From Macrococcus bovicus (GTDB lineage: Bacteria; Bacillota; Bacilli; Staphylococcales; Staphylococcaceae): a stretch of 64,000 bases of DNA. A program made the translations under genes and the position numbers. Of the stretch, positions 8,501-19,249 are shown one piece after another. Each line of letters starts with the position of its first letter. The first letter of the stretch is position 1. The DNA lies in assembly GCF_004359575.1 (NCBI RefSeq), contig NZ_SCWF01000007.1, forward strand, positions 1-64,000, given 5' to 3'. The notes beneath the pieces were generated by a model, which saw only the letters and a program-made list of their open reading frames with translations, was not told where the DNA came from and ran no database searches.

Positions 8501-8968
8501 TTAAAGAATGACTGCACGTCTGATTTTTGCGATTTTTTTGCGTGGCAGTTCAATTTCCTTTGTACGTGTTTTAATTCTGACAGACATCGTCACCGTTTCA
8601 GCATCAAACTTCACCAGTTCACCGAGCCACTCCTTATCGCCGCCGATTTCCTCGTACAGCTTGACATAGACCGGATGACCGACTGCCGCTGTGTAATCCG
8701 CTTCTTTTTTCAGCGGACGCTCAGCACCTGGTGATGATACATCCATGAAATAGGCGTCAGTGATCGGGTCTTCTTTATCCATCACTTCACTGATCTTCTC
8801 ACTGGCAAGTGCACAGTCTGAAATATCAATGCCGCCTTCTTTATCAATGGCGATGCGGAGATAATAGTCCGGGCCTTCTTTCACGTATTCAACGTCAACA
8901 AGCTCAAAACCTAAATCCTGAATGATGGGCGTCACAATCTCTTCAACACGTTCTGTTATTTTGCTCAT
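8501..8968 (-). CDS. rimP: Ribosome maturation factor RimP
   Basis: 155-residue assembly factor needed for 30S subunit maturation. The family motif is visible in LGFELVDVEYVKEGPDYYLRIAIDKEGGIDISDCALASEKIS and the YFMDVSSPGAERPL segment. First gene of the rimP-nusA-rnpM-ylxQ-infB operon, with a strong ribosome-binding site (AAGGAGG) and its own promoter plus a hairpin-containing leader upstream. Confidence 0.96.
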   Translation of the reverse strand: MSKITERVEEIVTPIIQDLGFELVDVEYVKEGPDYYLRIAIDKEGGIDISDCALASEKISEVMDKEDPITDAYFMDVSSPGAERPLKKEADYTAAVGHPVYVKLYEEIGGDKEWLGELVKFDAETVTMSVRIKTRTKEIELPRKKIAKIRRAVIL

Positions 8969-8993
8969 ATATGCCTCCTTAATCTGACAAGAA

Positions 8994-9021
8994 GAAAAGA
9001 GCGGGATATCCCACTCTTTTC
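8994..9021 (-). terminator. Leader hairpin/attenuator of the rimP-nusA-infB operon
   Basis: GAAAAGAG-C-GGGATATCCC-A-CTCTTTTC forms a nearly perfect dyad (one mismatch); on the minus strand it is followed by TTCTTGTC, a weak U-rich tract. It lies between the putative rimP promoter (9051-9079) and the rimP start, so it can act as an attenuator as well as the polC terminator. A weak U-tract is typical of NusA-dependent terminators, and nusA is in this operon. Confidence 0.6.
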
Positions 9022-9050
9022 GTCAATAGAGTATTTTGTTAAGCATCCTT

Positions 9051-9079
9051 ATTATAACACATGTCGTCAGATGCTTCAA
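9051..9079 (-). promoter_or_regulatory. Promoter for the rimP operon
   Basis: On the minus strand: TTGAAG (9079-9074), 17-bp spacer, TATAAT (9056-9051), with an extended TG before the -10. The -35 hexamer lies at the end of polC. This would give a leader of about 75 nt carrying the hairpin at 8994-9021. Confidence 0.65.
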
Positions 9080-9081
9080 TT

Positions 9082-12000
9082 CTATAAGTCAAAGATACTG
9101 AGCTGTGCTTTATCCGGCATATCATCAAGAGAGCCGAGCATCGTCAGATAATCAATGATCTTCTGGGAGACACCTGCTTTTTTGTTCAGTTCTTCCTTGG
9201 ACAGGAAGGGCCCCTCTTCTCGTGCCATAACGATTCTGTTAGCGACGTTATCACCGAGTCCGGGTACTGCATTGAAAGGCGGAATCAGTGTATCGCCCTC
9301 GATAATGAAATCGAATGCCTGACTTTTCTCCAGTGAGACAGGCTGCATACGAAAACCTCGCTGCGCCATTTCATTGGAGAGTTCCAGCACGGTGAGGACA
9401 TCCTTTTCTTTTTTCGAGAGGTCGTGGTGGCGCGCGTAGTAATCCTTCACTGTCGCTTTGATCGTGTTCTTATCTTTTGTCATCGTGAGCAGATCAAAGT
9501 CAGAGGCACGGACAGTGAAATAGGCGGCGTAGTAATACAGCGGATGATGCACTTTGAAATAAGCGATGCGCAGCGCCATCATGACGTAGGCACTGGCATG
9601 GGCTTTCGGGAACATGTACTTGATTTTCTTGCAGGACTCCAGATACCATTCCGGCACATTGTTCTCCCTCATTGCCGCTTCAAAATCCTCGGTCAGTCCT
9701 TTACCTTTACGCACCGATTCCATGATCTTGAAGGCAAGTGACGGTTCCAGACCGGCATACATCAAGTAGACCATGATATCATCCCGACAACCAATGACAC
9801 CAGACAGGTCACAGGTGCCTGTACGAATCAGTTCCTGTGCATTGCCGAGCCAGACATCAGTACCGTGTGACAGGCCTGAAATCTGAATGAGCTCGGAGAA
9901 CGTGCTTGGCTTCGTGTCTTCCAGCATCTGGCGTACGAATCCGGTCCCGAATTCCGGTACCCCGAATGTACCTGTCTTGCACATGATATCCTCCTCAGTG
10001 ACGCCGAGACTCTGCGGCCCGGAGAAGATCTTCATCGTCTCTTTGTCATCCATCGGAATGGTCTTCGGATCTATGCCGGACAGGTCCTGCAGCATCCGGA
10101 TCATCGTCGGATCATCGTGCCCCAGTATATCAAGCTTCAGCAGATTATCATGAATGGAGTGGAAGTCGAAGTGCGTCGTCTTCCAGGATGAGTTCTGGTC
10201 GTCAGCCGGAAACTGGATCGGCGTGAAATCATAGATATCCATATTCTCAGGGACGACGATGATGCCGCCCGGGTGCTGTCCTGTTGTCCGCTTGACACCT
10301 GTGCATGCCTGAACCAGGCGGTCAATTTCTGCGCCCCGTTTGTGCATGCTGTTGTCATTTAGATAGCCTTTGACATAGCCGAATGCGGTTTTCTCGGCAA
10401 CCGTACCGATTGTACCTGCGCGGAAAACCTTATCCTCACCGAATAATACTTTCGTGTAATTATGGGCCTGAGGCTGATATTCTCCGCTGAAGTTCAGGTC
10501 GATATCAGGCACTTTATCACCCTTGAAGCCGAGGAAGGTCTCGAAGGGGATATCCTGTCCTTCCTTGATAAAAGGGACATCACATTTCTCACATTTCTTA
10601 TCGGGCAAGTCATAACCGCTCGATACAGAACCATCATCAAAGAAGTGGCTTTCTTTACACTTCGGACAGATATAATGCGGAGGCAGCGGATTGACTTCCG
10701 TGATTTCAGTCATGGTTGCGACAAAACTTGAGCCGACCGACCCCCGCGAGCCGACCAGGTAACCGTCATCGAGAGACTTCTTAACGAGTTTCTGGGATAT
10801 CAGATAGATGACCGCGAAGCCGTTGCCGATAATACTGGCAAGTTCCTTCTCAAGTCGTGCCACCACGATTTCAGGCAGATCGTCACCATATAGTTTACGC
10901 GCATTCGCATAGGACATCTCGCGGATTTCTTCATTCGCCCCTTCAATAGAAGGTGTGTACAGTTCATCACGGATTGGCACTACCCGCTCAATACGTTCAG
11001 CAAGCTCATTCGTATTCTTGATGACAATCTCATATGCTTTCTCTTCACCGAGGAACATGAAGTCATCCATCATTTCATCAGTCGTTCTGAAATGGGCATC
11101 CGGAAAACCGCTCTTATTCAGCGGGTTCCCCGGCATACTCGCAACGAGAATCTCACGTGCGATCTTGTCATGGGGATGAAGATAATGGACATTGCCCGTC
11201 GCGATGACCGGTTTACCTAATTTATCAGCGACTTGAATAATGCGGTGATAGATCTCCTCCAGTGTCTCATTGTCACGGATCAGGTCACGCGCTAGAAGGT
11301 GCTGGTACAGCGCTTTCGGCTGAACTTCGATATAGTCATAGAACTGAGCCACTTTCTCAACCTCTGACTGGTCCTTGTTCATGACCGCCGTAAAGATCTC
11401 ACCGTTGTCGCAGGCACTGCCGACCAGAATGCCTTCGCGGTTCTCCTCCAGCAAGCTGCGCGTAATGCGCGGTGTCCGGTAATAGTAATGAACCAGCGAC
11501 TCAGACACAATCTTGAAGAGATTTTTCAGGCCTTTCTGATTCTGGACCAGCAGCGTGACGTGGACAGGCCGTGCACGTTTATATGCGTCCTGATTGGACA
11601 GTTTCTGGTCAATTTCACTGTGATTCGTCACCCCGCGCTCAGCCATCTGCTTCAGCATTTTGACGAAGATATGGGCGGTCGTCTCAGCGTCATAGATGGC
11701 TCTATGATGCTGAGTCAGTTCGACGCCGTATTTCTTCGCGAGAAAATTCAGACCGTGCTTGCCGAGCTCTGTGTTGATGGTCCGCGACAGTTCCAGCGTG
11801 TCAATCACACCATTCTCACCGGCCCCCAGGCCGAGACGTTCATATCCTGTGTCAATGAATCCCATATCAAAGCTGGCATTATGGGCCACATAAATCGCAT
11901 CTCCCACCCACTCCTTAAAGCGGGGCAGCACTTCTTCAATCGGCGGTGCATCCGCGAGCATATCATCGGTGATACCTGTCAGCTGTTTAATGGTTTCATT

Positions 12001-13383
12001 CAGCAGTTCCCCGGGGTTACTGAAACTTTCGAATTTATCGATGATCTCACCGTCCTGCACTTTGACTGCGGCGAGTTCGATAATCTTATCGTACTGCGAG
12101 CTGAGTCCCGTCGTCTCGACGTCAAAGACGACATAGCTGCTCGAACTGAGGTCCCTGTCTGCCGGATGATAGGTAATCGGTACGCCTTCATCGACGAGCA
12201 TGCCTTCCAGGCCATAGATCATTTTGATGCCATTTTTCTCGGCTGCAGCATGCGCATCCGGATAAGCCTGCACCACGTTATGGTCCGTCACTGCAATCGC
12301 CTTGTGGCCCCACTGTGCAGCCTGGGCCACGTATTTGCCGATATGGGTGATGCCATCCATCTGACTCATACTGGAATGGAGGTGAAATTCCACCCGTTTC
12401 TCCTCAGATTTATCCTTGCGCGGAGAACGTTTGATTTCATGGATGTCATTGATCATCATCACCAGGTCACGGATAAAGGTATCCTCTTCGATCTTACCTT
12501 GCGCGCGAACCCATTTCCCGGGCGTCAGCGCTTTGAAATGCTCGAGGTCATTTTTCGTCTGGCGGTTACGGCTGAACATCTTCAGCGTCAGAGAATCCGT
12601 GTAATCCGTGATCTTCAGCTGCAGAATATAGCGGCCGCTCTTCAGCTCCTTGATCTCAGCGTCAAAGATGACTCCTTCGATCGCCACTTTATACTCTTCC
12701 TCGATAATCGATGAGATCGGGCGGATGGATTCAATATGGATATCTTTGCCGATGGACGCTTCTGTTACCTCGTCACTTTCCTCTTCACGTTGCTTCTGCA
12801 TCTCTGCTACCCGTTCACGTGTCTGGATAGCACTGGTTGTATCTTCAGCCTGTATCGTCGCTTCCAGTGATTCCAGTTCACGCTGCTGATCCCTGTCATC
12901 TATCTCAAAGATGATTTTATCGAAATGAAAGCCCGCTTTCTTGAAGGCTTTCAGCAGTGAACCATTACAGGATTTCTCAAGATGCTGCTGTTCGACTTCA
13001 TTATTGACGATAAACCTGATGACATCACCTGAAAATGTATATTTCTTCTGCTTAAGCTGTCTTTTAAGATTGGGACTCAGTGCCGTCTGTTCGACGCAGT
13101 GATGCAGATAATCCTGCACTTTGTCCAGCTTGTCCGACTGGTCAGCAGCTGTAATCTGAAAGTCAACAGTGGCAATATGACCGAATGCTTGCTTCATCTC
13201 ATTCTGAAAATGCATATAGACGTCTGCCGGGAATATCACCGGACTCTTGATATGAAAGAACCACTGGCGCTCTTTTTGAGAGATATCAAGACGTTCAAGC
13301 GTGCATCCCTCCAGTTCAGCTGGAAAGGCATCTGTCATCTTCAGCTGCGACAGCAGAACCTTAAATTTTTCTTCTTTATTCAC
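9082..13383 (-). CDS. polC: DNA polymerase III PolC-type, replicative
   Basis: The main replicative polymerase of low-GC Gram-positives, 1433 residues (family about 1440). Order: N-terminal domain (1-200), OB fold (about 230-320), PHP domain split around the exonuclease (EFHLHSSMSQMDG near 331; TDHNVVQAYPDA), DEDDh 3'-5' exonuclease (YVVFDVETTGLSS near 417), zinc-binding CPKC/CEKC motif, polymerase core (KVPDIDLNFSG) and C-terminal helix-hairpin-helix. The start is a GTG at 13383 with an AAGGTGG ribosome-binding site. It follows proS across a terminator and precedes the rimP operon. Confidence 0.98.
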   Translation of the reverse strand: MNKEEKFKVLLSQLKMTDAFPAELEGCTLERLDISQKERQWFFHIKSPVIFPADVYMHFQNEMKQAFGHIATVDFQITAADQSDKLDKVQDYLHHCVEQTALSPNLKRQLKQKKYTFSGDVIRFIVNNEVEQQHLEKSCNGSLLKAFKKAGFHFDKIIFEIDDRDQQRELESLEATIQAEDTTSAIQTRERVAEMQKQREEESDEVTEASIGKDIHIESIRPISSIIEEEYKVAIEGVIFDAEIKELKSGRYILQLKITDYTDSLTLKMFSRNRQTKNDLEHFKALTPGKWVRAQGKIEEDTFIRDLVMMINDIHEIKRSPRKDKSEEKRVEFHLHSSMSQMDGITHIGKYVAQAAQWGHKAIAVTDHNVVQAYPDAHAAAEKNGIKMIYGLEGMLVDEGVPITYHPADRDLSSSSYVVFDVETTGLSSQYDKIIELAAVKVQDGEIIDKFESFSNPGELLNETIKQLTGITDDMLADAPPIEEVLPRFKEWVGDAIYVAHNASFDMGFIDTGYERLGLGAGENGVIDTLELSRTINTELGKHGLNFLAKKYGVELTQHHRAIYDAETTAHIFVKMLKQMAERGVTNHSEIDQKLSNQDAYKRARPVHVTLLVQNQKGLKNLFKIVSESLVHYYYRTPRITRSLLEENREGILVGSACDNGEIFTAVMNKDQSEVEKVAQFYDYIEVQPKALYQHLLARDLIRDNETLEEIYHRIIQVADKLGKPVIATGNVHYLHPHDKIAREILVASMPGNPLNKSGFPDAHFRTTDEMMDDFMFLGEEKAYEIVIKNTNELAERIERVVPIRDELYTPSIEGANEEIREMSYANARKLYGDDLPEIVVARLEKELASIIGNGFAVIYLISQKLVKKSLDDGYLVGSRGSVGSSFVATMTEITEVNPLPPHYICPKCKESHFFDDGSVSSGYDLPDKKCEKCDVPFIKEGQDIPFETFLGFKGDKVPDIDLNFSGEYQPQAHNYTKVLFGEDKVFRAGTIGTVAEKTAFGYVKGYLNDNSMHKRGAEIDRLVQACTGVKRTTGQHPGGIIVVPENMDIYDFTPIQFPADDQNSSWKTTHFDFHSIHDNLLKLDILGHDDPTMIRMLQDLSGIDPKTIPMDDKETMKIFSGPQSLGVTEEDIMCKTGTFGVPEFGTGFVRQMLEDTKPSTFSELIQISGLSHGTDVWLGNAQELIRTGTCDLSGVIGCRDDIMVYLMYAGLEPSLAFKIMESVRKGKGLTEDFEAAMRENNVPEWYLESCKKIKYMFPKAHASAYVMMALRIAYFKVHHPLYYYAAYFTVRASDFDLLTMTKDKNTIKATVKDYYARHHDLSKKEKDVLTVLELSNEMAQRGFRMQPVSLEKSQAFDFIIEGDTLIPPFNAVPGLGDNVANRIVMAREEGPFLSKEELNKKAGVSQKIIDYLTMLGSLDDMPDKAQLSIFDL

Positions 13384-13410
13384 GCCAAGACCACCTTTAT
13401 AAAATGAAAA

Positions 13411-13436
13411 AGTAATACGCCAAAAAGCGCATTACT
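13411..13436 (-). terminator. Terminator between proS and polC
   Basis: AGTAATACGC and GCGCATTACT form a 10-bp stem (one mismatch) with a 6-nt loop; on the minus strand it is followed by TTTTTC. It lies between the proS stop and the polC start and would reduce read-through. Confidence 0.6.
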
Positions 13437-13462
13437 TAAGTTAGTTCTATTATAGCAAATTT

Positions 13463-15166
13463 TTAAGCTAAGTCCTGGTATAATGTTTCAATTTTAGCTG
13501 TCAGTTCATTGACAGGGACTTCAAATGATTCACCCGTCCCACGCAGTTTCACTTCTACAATACCGTCTGCCGCCTGTTTGCCGACGACGATACGAAGCGG
13601 TACACCGATCAGGTCTGCATCGTTGAATTTAACACCGGCACGTTCCTGACGGTCGTCATATAGAACCTGATAGTTCTTTGAGAAGTCCGTGTAAAGCTGG
13701 TCTGCCAGAGTGCGCTGTGCATCCTGTTTCGGATTGACAGAAATGATATGGATGTCAAATGGTGTAATGGCTTTCGGCCAGATAATACCGTTGTCATCAT
13801 GATGCTGCTCGATGACAGCACTCAGCGTACGGGAGACGCCAATACCATAACAGCCCATAATCATCGGCTGCGCTTTCCCTTGTTCATCGAGGAATGTCGC
13901 TTTCATGGCTTCAGAGTACTTGGTGCCGAGCTTGAAGACCTGACCGACTTCGATGCCTTCAGCGAACTTGACCGGACCACTGCCGTCTGCCGCCTGTTCC
14001 CCTTCCAGGATAAAACGGAAATCACCGAATGCCTTGATCTGGAAGTCGCGACCCAGGTTCGCATTGATATAGTGATAGTCCGTCTCATTGGCACCGACGG
14101 CAAGGTTATTGATATCCTGCACAGAATGATCGGCGTAAATATCAATCTTATCGACACCGACCGGACCGAGTGAGCCTGGTTTTGCATTCATGATACCTTC
14201 AATCTCTGCTTCAGTCGCCATCTCTACCACTTCAGTGCCGAAGAAGGATTTGACTTTGACGTCGTTCAATTCGTGATGGCCCCGAATCAGGAACATGACA
14301 AATCGGTCGTCCACCTTGACAATCATCGACTTGACGATCTCATCCAGACGTTTACCGAGTAAGTCTGCCAGCTGCTGCGCGGTCTTGACGCCTGGTGTAT
14401 GAATTTTTTCAAGCGCCGCTTCCGCCGTATGCTGGACGTTCGGCGTATAGAGCACTTCAGCCTTCTCAATGTTCGCTGCGTAGTCACTGCCGTCCGTATA
14501 AGCGATGGTATCTTCACCGATTTCAGCGAGCGCCATAAATTCATGTGTATGGCTGCCGCCGATTGCACCGCTATCAGCAATGACCGGACGGAACTTGAGA
14601 CCGACGCGGTTATAGATATTGCTGTAGGCCTGATACATATCCTGATAAGTCGCATCCAATGATTCCTCTGTCGCATGGAAGCTGTAGGCATCCTTCATGA
14701 TGAACTCACGTCCGCGCAGCAGACCGAAACGAGGGCGTTTTTCATCGCGGAATTTATTTTGGATCTGGAACAATGTCACCGGCAGCTTCTTATATGATTT
14801 CAGCTCATCTCTGACTAAAGACGTGATGATTTCTTCGTGTGTCGGACCGAGTGCAAATTCACGGCCATGTCGGTCAGTCATGCGCATCAGTTCAGCCCCG
14901 TAACTCGGCCAGCGACCACTTTCCTGCCACAGCTCAGACGGCTGCAGGGCCGGCATCAGAATCTCTACGCCGTCAATGGCCTCCATTTCCTCGCGTACAA
15001 TCGCCTCAATATTATTCAGCACCCGTTTCGCGATCGGCAAGTAGCTGTAGACACCGCTTGCGATCTGCTTGATCATCCCTGCTTTCAGTAACAGCTGATG
15101 ACTCTTGGATTCCGCATCATTCGGCACTTCCCGTAATGTCGGAATAAACATTTTAGATTGTTTCAT
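13463..15166 (-). CDS. proS: Prolyl-tRNA synthetase
   Basis: Class II aminoacyl-tRNA synthetase, 567 residues, bacterial type. Motif 2 lies in [23 protein letters not shown], motif 3 in [27 protein letters not shown], with the inserted YbaK-like editing domain (about 230-390) between them and the anticodon-binding domain at the C-terminus. Last gene of a run with uppS, cdsA, dxr and rseP, starting 14 bp behind rseP. Confidence 0.98.
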   Translation of the reverse strand: MKQSKMFIPTLREVPNDAESKSHQLLLKAGMIKQIASGVYSYLPIAKRVLNNIEAIVREEMEAIDGVEILMPALQPSELWQESGRWPSYGAELMRMTDRHGREFALGPTHEEIITSLVRDELKSYKKLPVTLFQIQNKFRDEKRPRFGLLRGREFIMKDAYSFHATEESLDATYQDMYQAYSNIYNRVGLKFRPVIADSGAIGGSHTHEFMALAEIGEDTIAYTDGSDYAANIEKAEVLYTPNVQHTAEAALEKIHTPGVKTAQQLADLLGKRLDEIVKSMIVKVDDRFVMFLIRGHHELNDVKVKSFFGTEVVEMATEAEIEGIMNAKPGSLGPVGVDKIDIYADHSVQDINNLAVGANETDYHYINANLGRDFQIKAFGDFRFILEGEQAADGSGPVKFAEGIEVGQVFKLGTKYSEAMKATFLDEQGKAQPMIMGCYGIGVSRTLSAVIEQHHDDNGIIWPKAITPFDIHIISVNPKQDAQRTLADQLYTDFSKNYQVLYDDRQERAGVKFNDADLIGVPLRIVVGKQAADGIVEVKLRGTGESFEVPVNELTAKIETLYQDLA

Positions 15167-15180
15167 AACTTAGCCCCCTA

Positions 15181-16461
15181 TTAATTAAAGAAATATCGTT
15201 GTATATCATTCCATGTCACCATAATCATGACAAAGAATAAGAAGACAGCACCTGCTGCGATAATGACGACCTCTGCCTTTTTGTTGACAGGCTTTCTGAA
15301 AATCGCCTCATAGATCACAAAAAGAATGCGCCCGCCATCAAGCGCCGGAATCGGCAGCAGATTCATGATACCCAGATTGACTGACAACATCCCTGCCCAT
15401 GATAAGAGCGAGATGATGCCGAGCGATGCCACTTTTTCTGTGTTCTTGTAGATGCCGACCGGTCCGTTCAGCATATCAAAGCTGAAATGTCCGGTAAAAA
15501 TGCTCGAGAAGAGCTGACCGACCAGCATGAAGATCAGAGACATCATCTCAATTGTTTTGAGGAAACCATATTTAAATGGTGCAAGGACATTATCATGTGT
15601 CATCATCGGGTTAACACCGATGGCATACTTCTTAAGCGTCTTAGTCTTATCCTGAAATTCCATCTGCTTAGGTGTGACTGCTCTAGTCAGCTTCTCACCT
15701 TCACGTTCAATCAGAAATTGATGTGTTTTACCGTCTTTTAAATACTGACTCATGTCTTCGAATTTCTCGATTTTATGGCCGTCGATTTCCAGGACCTTGT
15801 CCTTCATGACAAGCCCTGCCTCATCAGCCGGACTGTCTTTTATAATAGTACCGATGATGGCCTTATCAGTCGGCGTTCCTGAAACAAAAGTCAGACCAAT
15901 GAAGATGACCAGTGCCAGCAAGAAGTTGAAGAGTGGTCCTGCAAACAGTGTCAGAAATTTCGGCCACGGTTTCTTATTTTTGAACTGGCGATGGCGCGGT
16001 GCAATCTGCACAAGATCGCCTTCGCGCACGAAATAGGCTTCATCGGCTAGTGTATAATGCACGCGTTCATTCGTATAACTGTCAATACCTTCAATAAACA
16101 GGTCGTCTTCAAAATCGCTGTCCTCTACTTCCAGCTGTTCAATCTGTCTGAACTGATGCTGGTCATCCAGTATGACATGGGTCACTTCACCGGCAGCATT
16201 CCGTTTAATGCTGACCGTCTGACCCGCTGTCAGCGGATTCGGTTCCATGCCGCTTCCTGCCATCAGGACGTATCCGCCGACCGGCAGCATTCTGATCGTA
16301 TAGAGTGTCTCGTTCCGTTTATAAGAAAACAGTTTAGGTCCCATGCCAATCGCAAACTCCGGACACATGATACCCGCTCTTTTAGCGAAGTATAAATGTC
16401 CGAACTCATGGACGGTCACGAGTAGTCCGAAGACAAATATAAATGCGATAATCCCTATCAT
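15181..16461 (-). CDS. rseP: Site-2 intramembrane metalloprotease RseP
   Basis: M50-family membrane protease (426 aa) that cuts transmembrane substrates such as anti-sigma factors and signal-peptide remnants. The zinc site HEFGH is in the first membrane helix ([16 protein letters not shown]), a PDZ domain spans about 195-265 ([21 protein letters not shown]), and the second metal ligand motif is in [14 protein letters not shown] near the C-terminus. Four membrane segments are visible. Three bases separate it from dxr. Confidence 0.96.
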   Translation of the reverse strand: MIGIIAFIFVFGLLVTVHEFGHLYFAKRAGIMCPEFAIGMGPKLFSYKRNETLYTIRMLPVGGYVLMAGSGMEPNPLTAGQTVSIKRNAAGEVTHVILDDQHQFRQIEQLEVEDSDFEDDLFIEGIDSYTNERVHYTLADEAYFVREGDLVQIAPRHRQFKNKKPWPKFLTLFAGPLFNFLLALVIFIGLTFVSGTPTDKAIIGTIIKDSPADEAGLVMKDKVLEIDGHKIEKFEDMSQYLKDGKTHQFLIEREGEKLTRAVTPKQMEFQDKTKTLKKYAIGVNPMMTHDNVLAPFKYGFLKTIEMMSLIFMLVGQLFSSIFTGHFSFDMLNGPVGIYKNTEKVASLGIISLLSWAGMLSVNLGIMNLLPIPALDGGRILFVIYEAIFRKPVNKKAEVVIIAAGAVFLFFVMIMVTWNDIQRYFFN

Positions 16462-16464
16462 ATC

Positions 16465-17595
16465 TTACACCTCATAGTGACGCGATTTATAATCTGCATC
16501 GACTTTCAATATTGTTTCCAGGTCGGGATGCTGGATGACTTCATGCTGCTGCATCTCCCGCTCAATCAGCCGCTCAATATCGAGGAAGCTGATTTCTCCG
16601 TTCAGGAACATCTGGACGGCGACTTCGTTGACCGCATTCATGACAACAGGCATCGTACCGCCTATCTTGATGGCTTCATAGGCAAACTTCAGGCATCTGA
16701 AGCGATCGAAGTCCATCTCTTTGAAGTTCAGCGTCCCGAGCTTCGCCAGATCCAGGCGCTCGCCTTGACGCGGCAGTCTGTCCGGATAGCTGAATGCGTA
16801 CAGTATCGGCATACGCATGTCCGGTGTCCCGAGCTGAGCGATGACACTTGTATCATTAAATTCCACCATCGAATGGATGACACTCTCTTGATGCAGGATG
16901 GTCTCGATTTTCTCGATCGGTAAGTCAAAGAGCCATTTCGCTTCAATGACTTCCAGTCCTTTATTCATCATCGTTGCTGAATCGATGGTAATCTTCTGGC
17001 CCATCGACCAGTTCGGGTGATTCAGCGCATCCTCGAGCGTGACATTCTCCAGTTCGCTGCGGGTCTTGTCTCTGAAAGAACCCCCGCTTGCCGTAATGAT
17101 GATTTTCTCAATATTGTCCGGGTTCTCACCGTTTAAGCACTGGAAGATGGCTGAATGCTCAGAATCAACCGGCAGAATATTGACCCCGTATTTCTTGGCC
17201 TGCTGCATCACGAGCTCACCTGCAACCACCAGTGTCTCTTTATTGGCGAGCGCAATATCAATGCCCTGCTCTATCGCATGCAGTGTGGGTCGCAGTCCCA
17301 CACTCCCTAATATAGCGTTCAGCAGCATATCATTGTCAGGATAGCCGGCAACTGCGATCAGACCTGCCTCACCATGCACGACTTCAATATCGTAATCCTG
17401 CAGTTCCCGCTTATCTGCTTCATTCTGGACGGAGACGATAGCCGGGCTGAACTCCTCAATAATTTCCTTCGCGAGGTCTATACTGCGACCTACCGCAAAA
17501 CTAACCAGTTTGTATTCTTCCGGATGCTGACGGATGATATCCAGTCCCTGCATGCCGACCGAACCACTTGCACCTAAAATTCCTATTTTTTTCAT
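16465..17595 (-). CDS. dxr: 1-deoxy-D-xylulose 5-phosphate reductoisomerase
   Basis: NADPH-dependent enzyme of the methylerythritol phosphate isoprenoid pathway, 376 residues. The N-terminal Rossmann motif [17 protein letters not shown], the catalytic [14 protein letters not shown] and [18 protein letters not shown] motifs and the NAVNEVAV metal/loop region are all present. Its presence means this organism makes isoprenoid precursors by the MEP route. S. aureus uses the mevalonate pathway and lacks dxr, while Macrococcus is reported to differ, so this gene helps to separate the organism from Staphylococcus sensu stricto (from memory). Confidence 0.97.
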   Translation of the reverse strand: MKKIGILGASGSVGMQGLDIIRQHPEEYKLVSFAVGRSIDLAKEIIEEFSPAIVSVQNEADKRELQDYDIEVVHGEAGLIAVAGYPDNDMLLNAILGSVGLRPTLHAIEQGIDIALANKETLVVAGELVMQQAKKYGVNILPVDSEHSAIFQCLNGENPDNIEKIIITASGGSFRDKTRSELENVTLEDALNHPNWSMGQKITIDSATMMNKGLEVIEAKWLFDLPIEKIETILHQESVIHSMVEFNDTSVIAQLGTPDMRMPILYAFSYPDRLPRQGERLDLAKLGTLNFKEMDFDRFRCLKFAYEAIKIGGTMPVVMNAVNEVAVQMFLNGEISFLDIERLIEREMQQHEVIQHPDLETILKVDADYKSRHYEV

Positions 17596-17603
17596 GTCAT
17601 CAC

Positions 17604-18392
17604 CTAACTCTGAAAGTTGATTAAAAAGATATTGATCAATGGCAGGACAAAAATAAAGCTGTCAAAACGGTCGAGTATGCCGCCGTGACCAGGCAGCAGT
17701 GTCCCTGAGTCCTTTACGCCGAAGTTACGCTTCAATGCTGACTCCACCAAATCGCCTAACTGGCCTGCAATACTGAACAACCATGTCACGAGGATGAGCG
17801 GTATGAGTCCGAGCGGCATGTCATAGTTCAGTGCAAAAATGACAGCGACAATCGTGCTGCTCGCTATTCCGCCGATAAAGCCCTCTATCGTCTTATTCGG
17901 GCTGATCTCCGGCCATAGTTTACGCCTGCCGAACAGACGACCGAATATATATGCGCCGGTATCTGTTAACCATACCACAAGCAACGCAAAAAGGAGATAA
18001 TGAAGCCCCTGATGCCTTGTCTCGTAGAAATACATAAACCCGATACCGACATAAGCGACTGCCAGCATACAGAATGCGGCATCGACGAATGAGAATCGGT
18101 TCTTAGAGACCACGGTATAGCTGAGTAGAATAAGGCTGATGATGATCAGAAAAGGGACCTGATAGTCACTTTCTACAATGCGACTGCGCGTGGGCGACAT
18201 GATTAGACAGAGTGCAGCTGTACTGATCAGACCAGGCAAGGAATAGAGCTTAATGTGCTGCATATTCAGCACTTCCTTCAGCGCGACGATAGCAAGCAAG
18301 TAGGCAAGGAGCAGAACAGGTATGCCGCCGTAGATAACAATCGGCAGGAAGATAGCCATAGCGATGATGGCCGTGATAGTTCTTGTCTTCAT
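17604..18392 (-). CDS. cdsA: Phosphatidate cytidylyltransferase
   Basis: Makes CDP-diacylglycerol from phosphatidic acid and CTP, the precursor of anionic phospholipids. The 262-residue polytopic protein has about seven membrane helices and ends with the family signature near [34 protein letters not shown]. The start is taken at the ATG at 18392, which overlaps the uppS stop (ATGA); a longer open frame exists, but its first 28 codons lie inside uppS. Confidence 0.96.
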   Translation of the reverse strand: MKTRTITAIIAMAIFLPIVIYGGIPVLLLAYLLAIVALKEVLNMQHIKLYSLPGLISTAALCLIMSPTRSRIVESDYQVPFLIIISLILLSYTVVSKNRFSFVDAAFCMLAVAYVGIGFMYFYETRHQGLHYLLFALLVVWLTDTGAYIFGRLFGRRKLWPEISPNKTIEGFIGGIASSTIVAVIFALNYDMPLGLIPLILVTWLFSIAGQLGDLVESALKRNFGVKDSGTLLPGHGGILDRFDSFIFVLPLINIFLINFQS

Positions 18393-19138
18393 CCGTTCAG
18401 CCCTCCGAATCTCCGCTGTCTCTTGCAGTATGTATGAATCGCGCGATCGAGGTCCGCAGGCGCATAGTCCGGCCACAGTTTATCATCAAAGACAAATTCA
18501 CTGTATGACGTCTGCCAGAGCATAAAATTACTGAGACGTTCTTCACCAGATGTCCGAATCAATAGTTCCGGATCGGGATAATCATGTGTAAAGAGAGCCT
18601 GCCCGACGCGCTCCTCATCAATATCGTCCAGCTGGATCTCATTATTTTTATAGGCGGCTGCCAGGAGCTGGACAGCGGCGACTATTTCTTTTCGCCCGCC
18701 GTAATTCAGTGCGAAGATCAGCTTCATTCCTGTGTTGTTCTCGGTCTCTCTCTGCACTTTATAGAGTGCCTCTTTAGTATGGTCCGGCAGCTGCTCAGTA
18801 AAGCCGATCGATTCGACCTTGACATTATTTTTCATCAGATCCGGCAGAAATGAGCCCAGAAAATCAACCGGTAATTTCATCAGGTAATTGACCTCTTCTT
18901 TCGGTCTTGACCAGTTTTCAGTCGAAAACGCGTAAAGCGTCAAGTATTTGACCCCGATCTGACTGGCATGCGTCGTAATTTTTTTGACCGTCTGCATCCC
19001 TTCATAATGACCTTTGACACGAGGCATATTCCTATTTTTAGCCCATCTGCCGTTTCCATCCATTATGATGGCGATATGTTCCGGCACAACGTCATGTTCG
19101 ATGGTTTGAGAAGCGATCTTCTTAAATATATTAAACAT
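18389..19138 (-). CDS. uppS: Undecaprenyl diphosphate synthase
   Basis: Cis-prenyltransferase making the C55 lipid carrier for wall polymers. The 249 residues show the conserved [16 protein letters not shown] start, [15 protein letters not shown], and the C-terminal [24 protein letters not shown] and DLDRAI signatures. It is coupled by a 4-bp overlap to cdsA and starts the uppS-cdsA-dxr-rseP-proS run after the frr terminator. Confidence 0.97.
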   Translation of the reverse strand: MFNIFKKIASQTIEHDVVPEHIAIIMDGNGRWAKNRNMPRVKGHYEGMQTVKKITTHASQIGVKYLTLYAFSTENWSRPKEEVNYLMKLPVDFLGSFLPDLMKNNVKVESIGFTEQLPDHTKEALYKVQRETENNTGMKLIFALNYGGRKEIVAAVQLLAAAYKNNEIQLDDIDEERVGQALFTHDYPDPELLIRTSGEERLSNFMLWQTSYSEFVFDDKLWPDYAPADLDRAIHTYCKRQRRFGGLNG

Positions 19139-19209
19139 AGCGGTCCTCCAACTTTGATACTAAACTTCATTCTAACATATCTACTCCTCTATTTAACCAC
19201 AAAAAAAGA

Positions 19210-19240
19210 GCCGATGTCTCACAATAAGTGAAACATCGGC
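19210..19240 (-). terminator. Terminator after frr
   Basis: GCCGATGTCTCAC and GTGAAACATCGGC form a 13-position stem with one mismatch and a 5-nt loop; on the minus strand it is followed by TCTTTTTTT. It separates pyrH-frr from uppS. Confidence 0.85.
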
Positions 19241-19249
19241 AACTCGTGA

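Noticed and set aside
11488-12714. Long plus-strand open frame (408 codons) within polC
   Set aside because: It lies entirely antisense to the well-conserved polC coding sequence; such shadows are common in higher-GC genes, and it has no recognisable domain.
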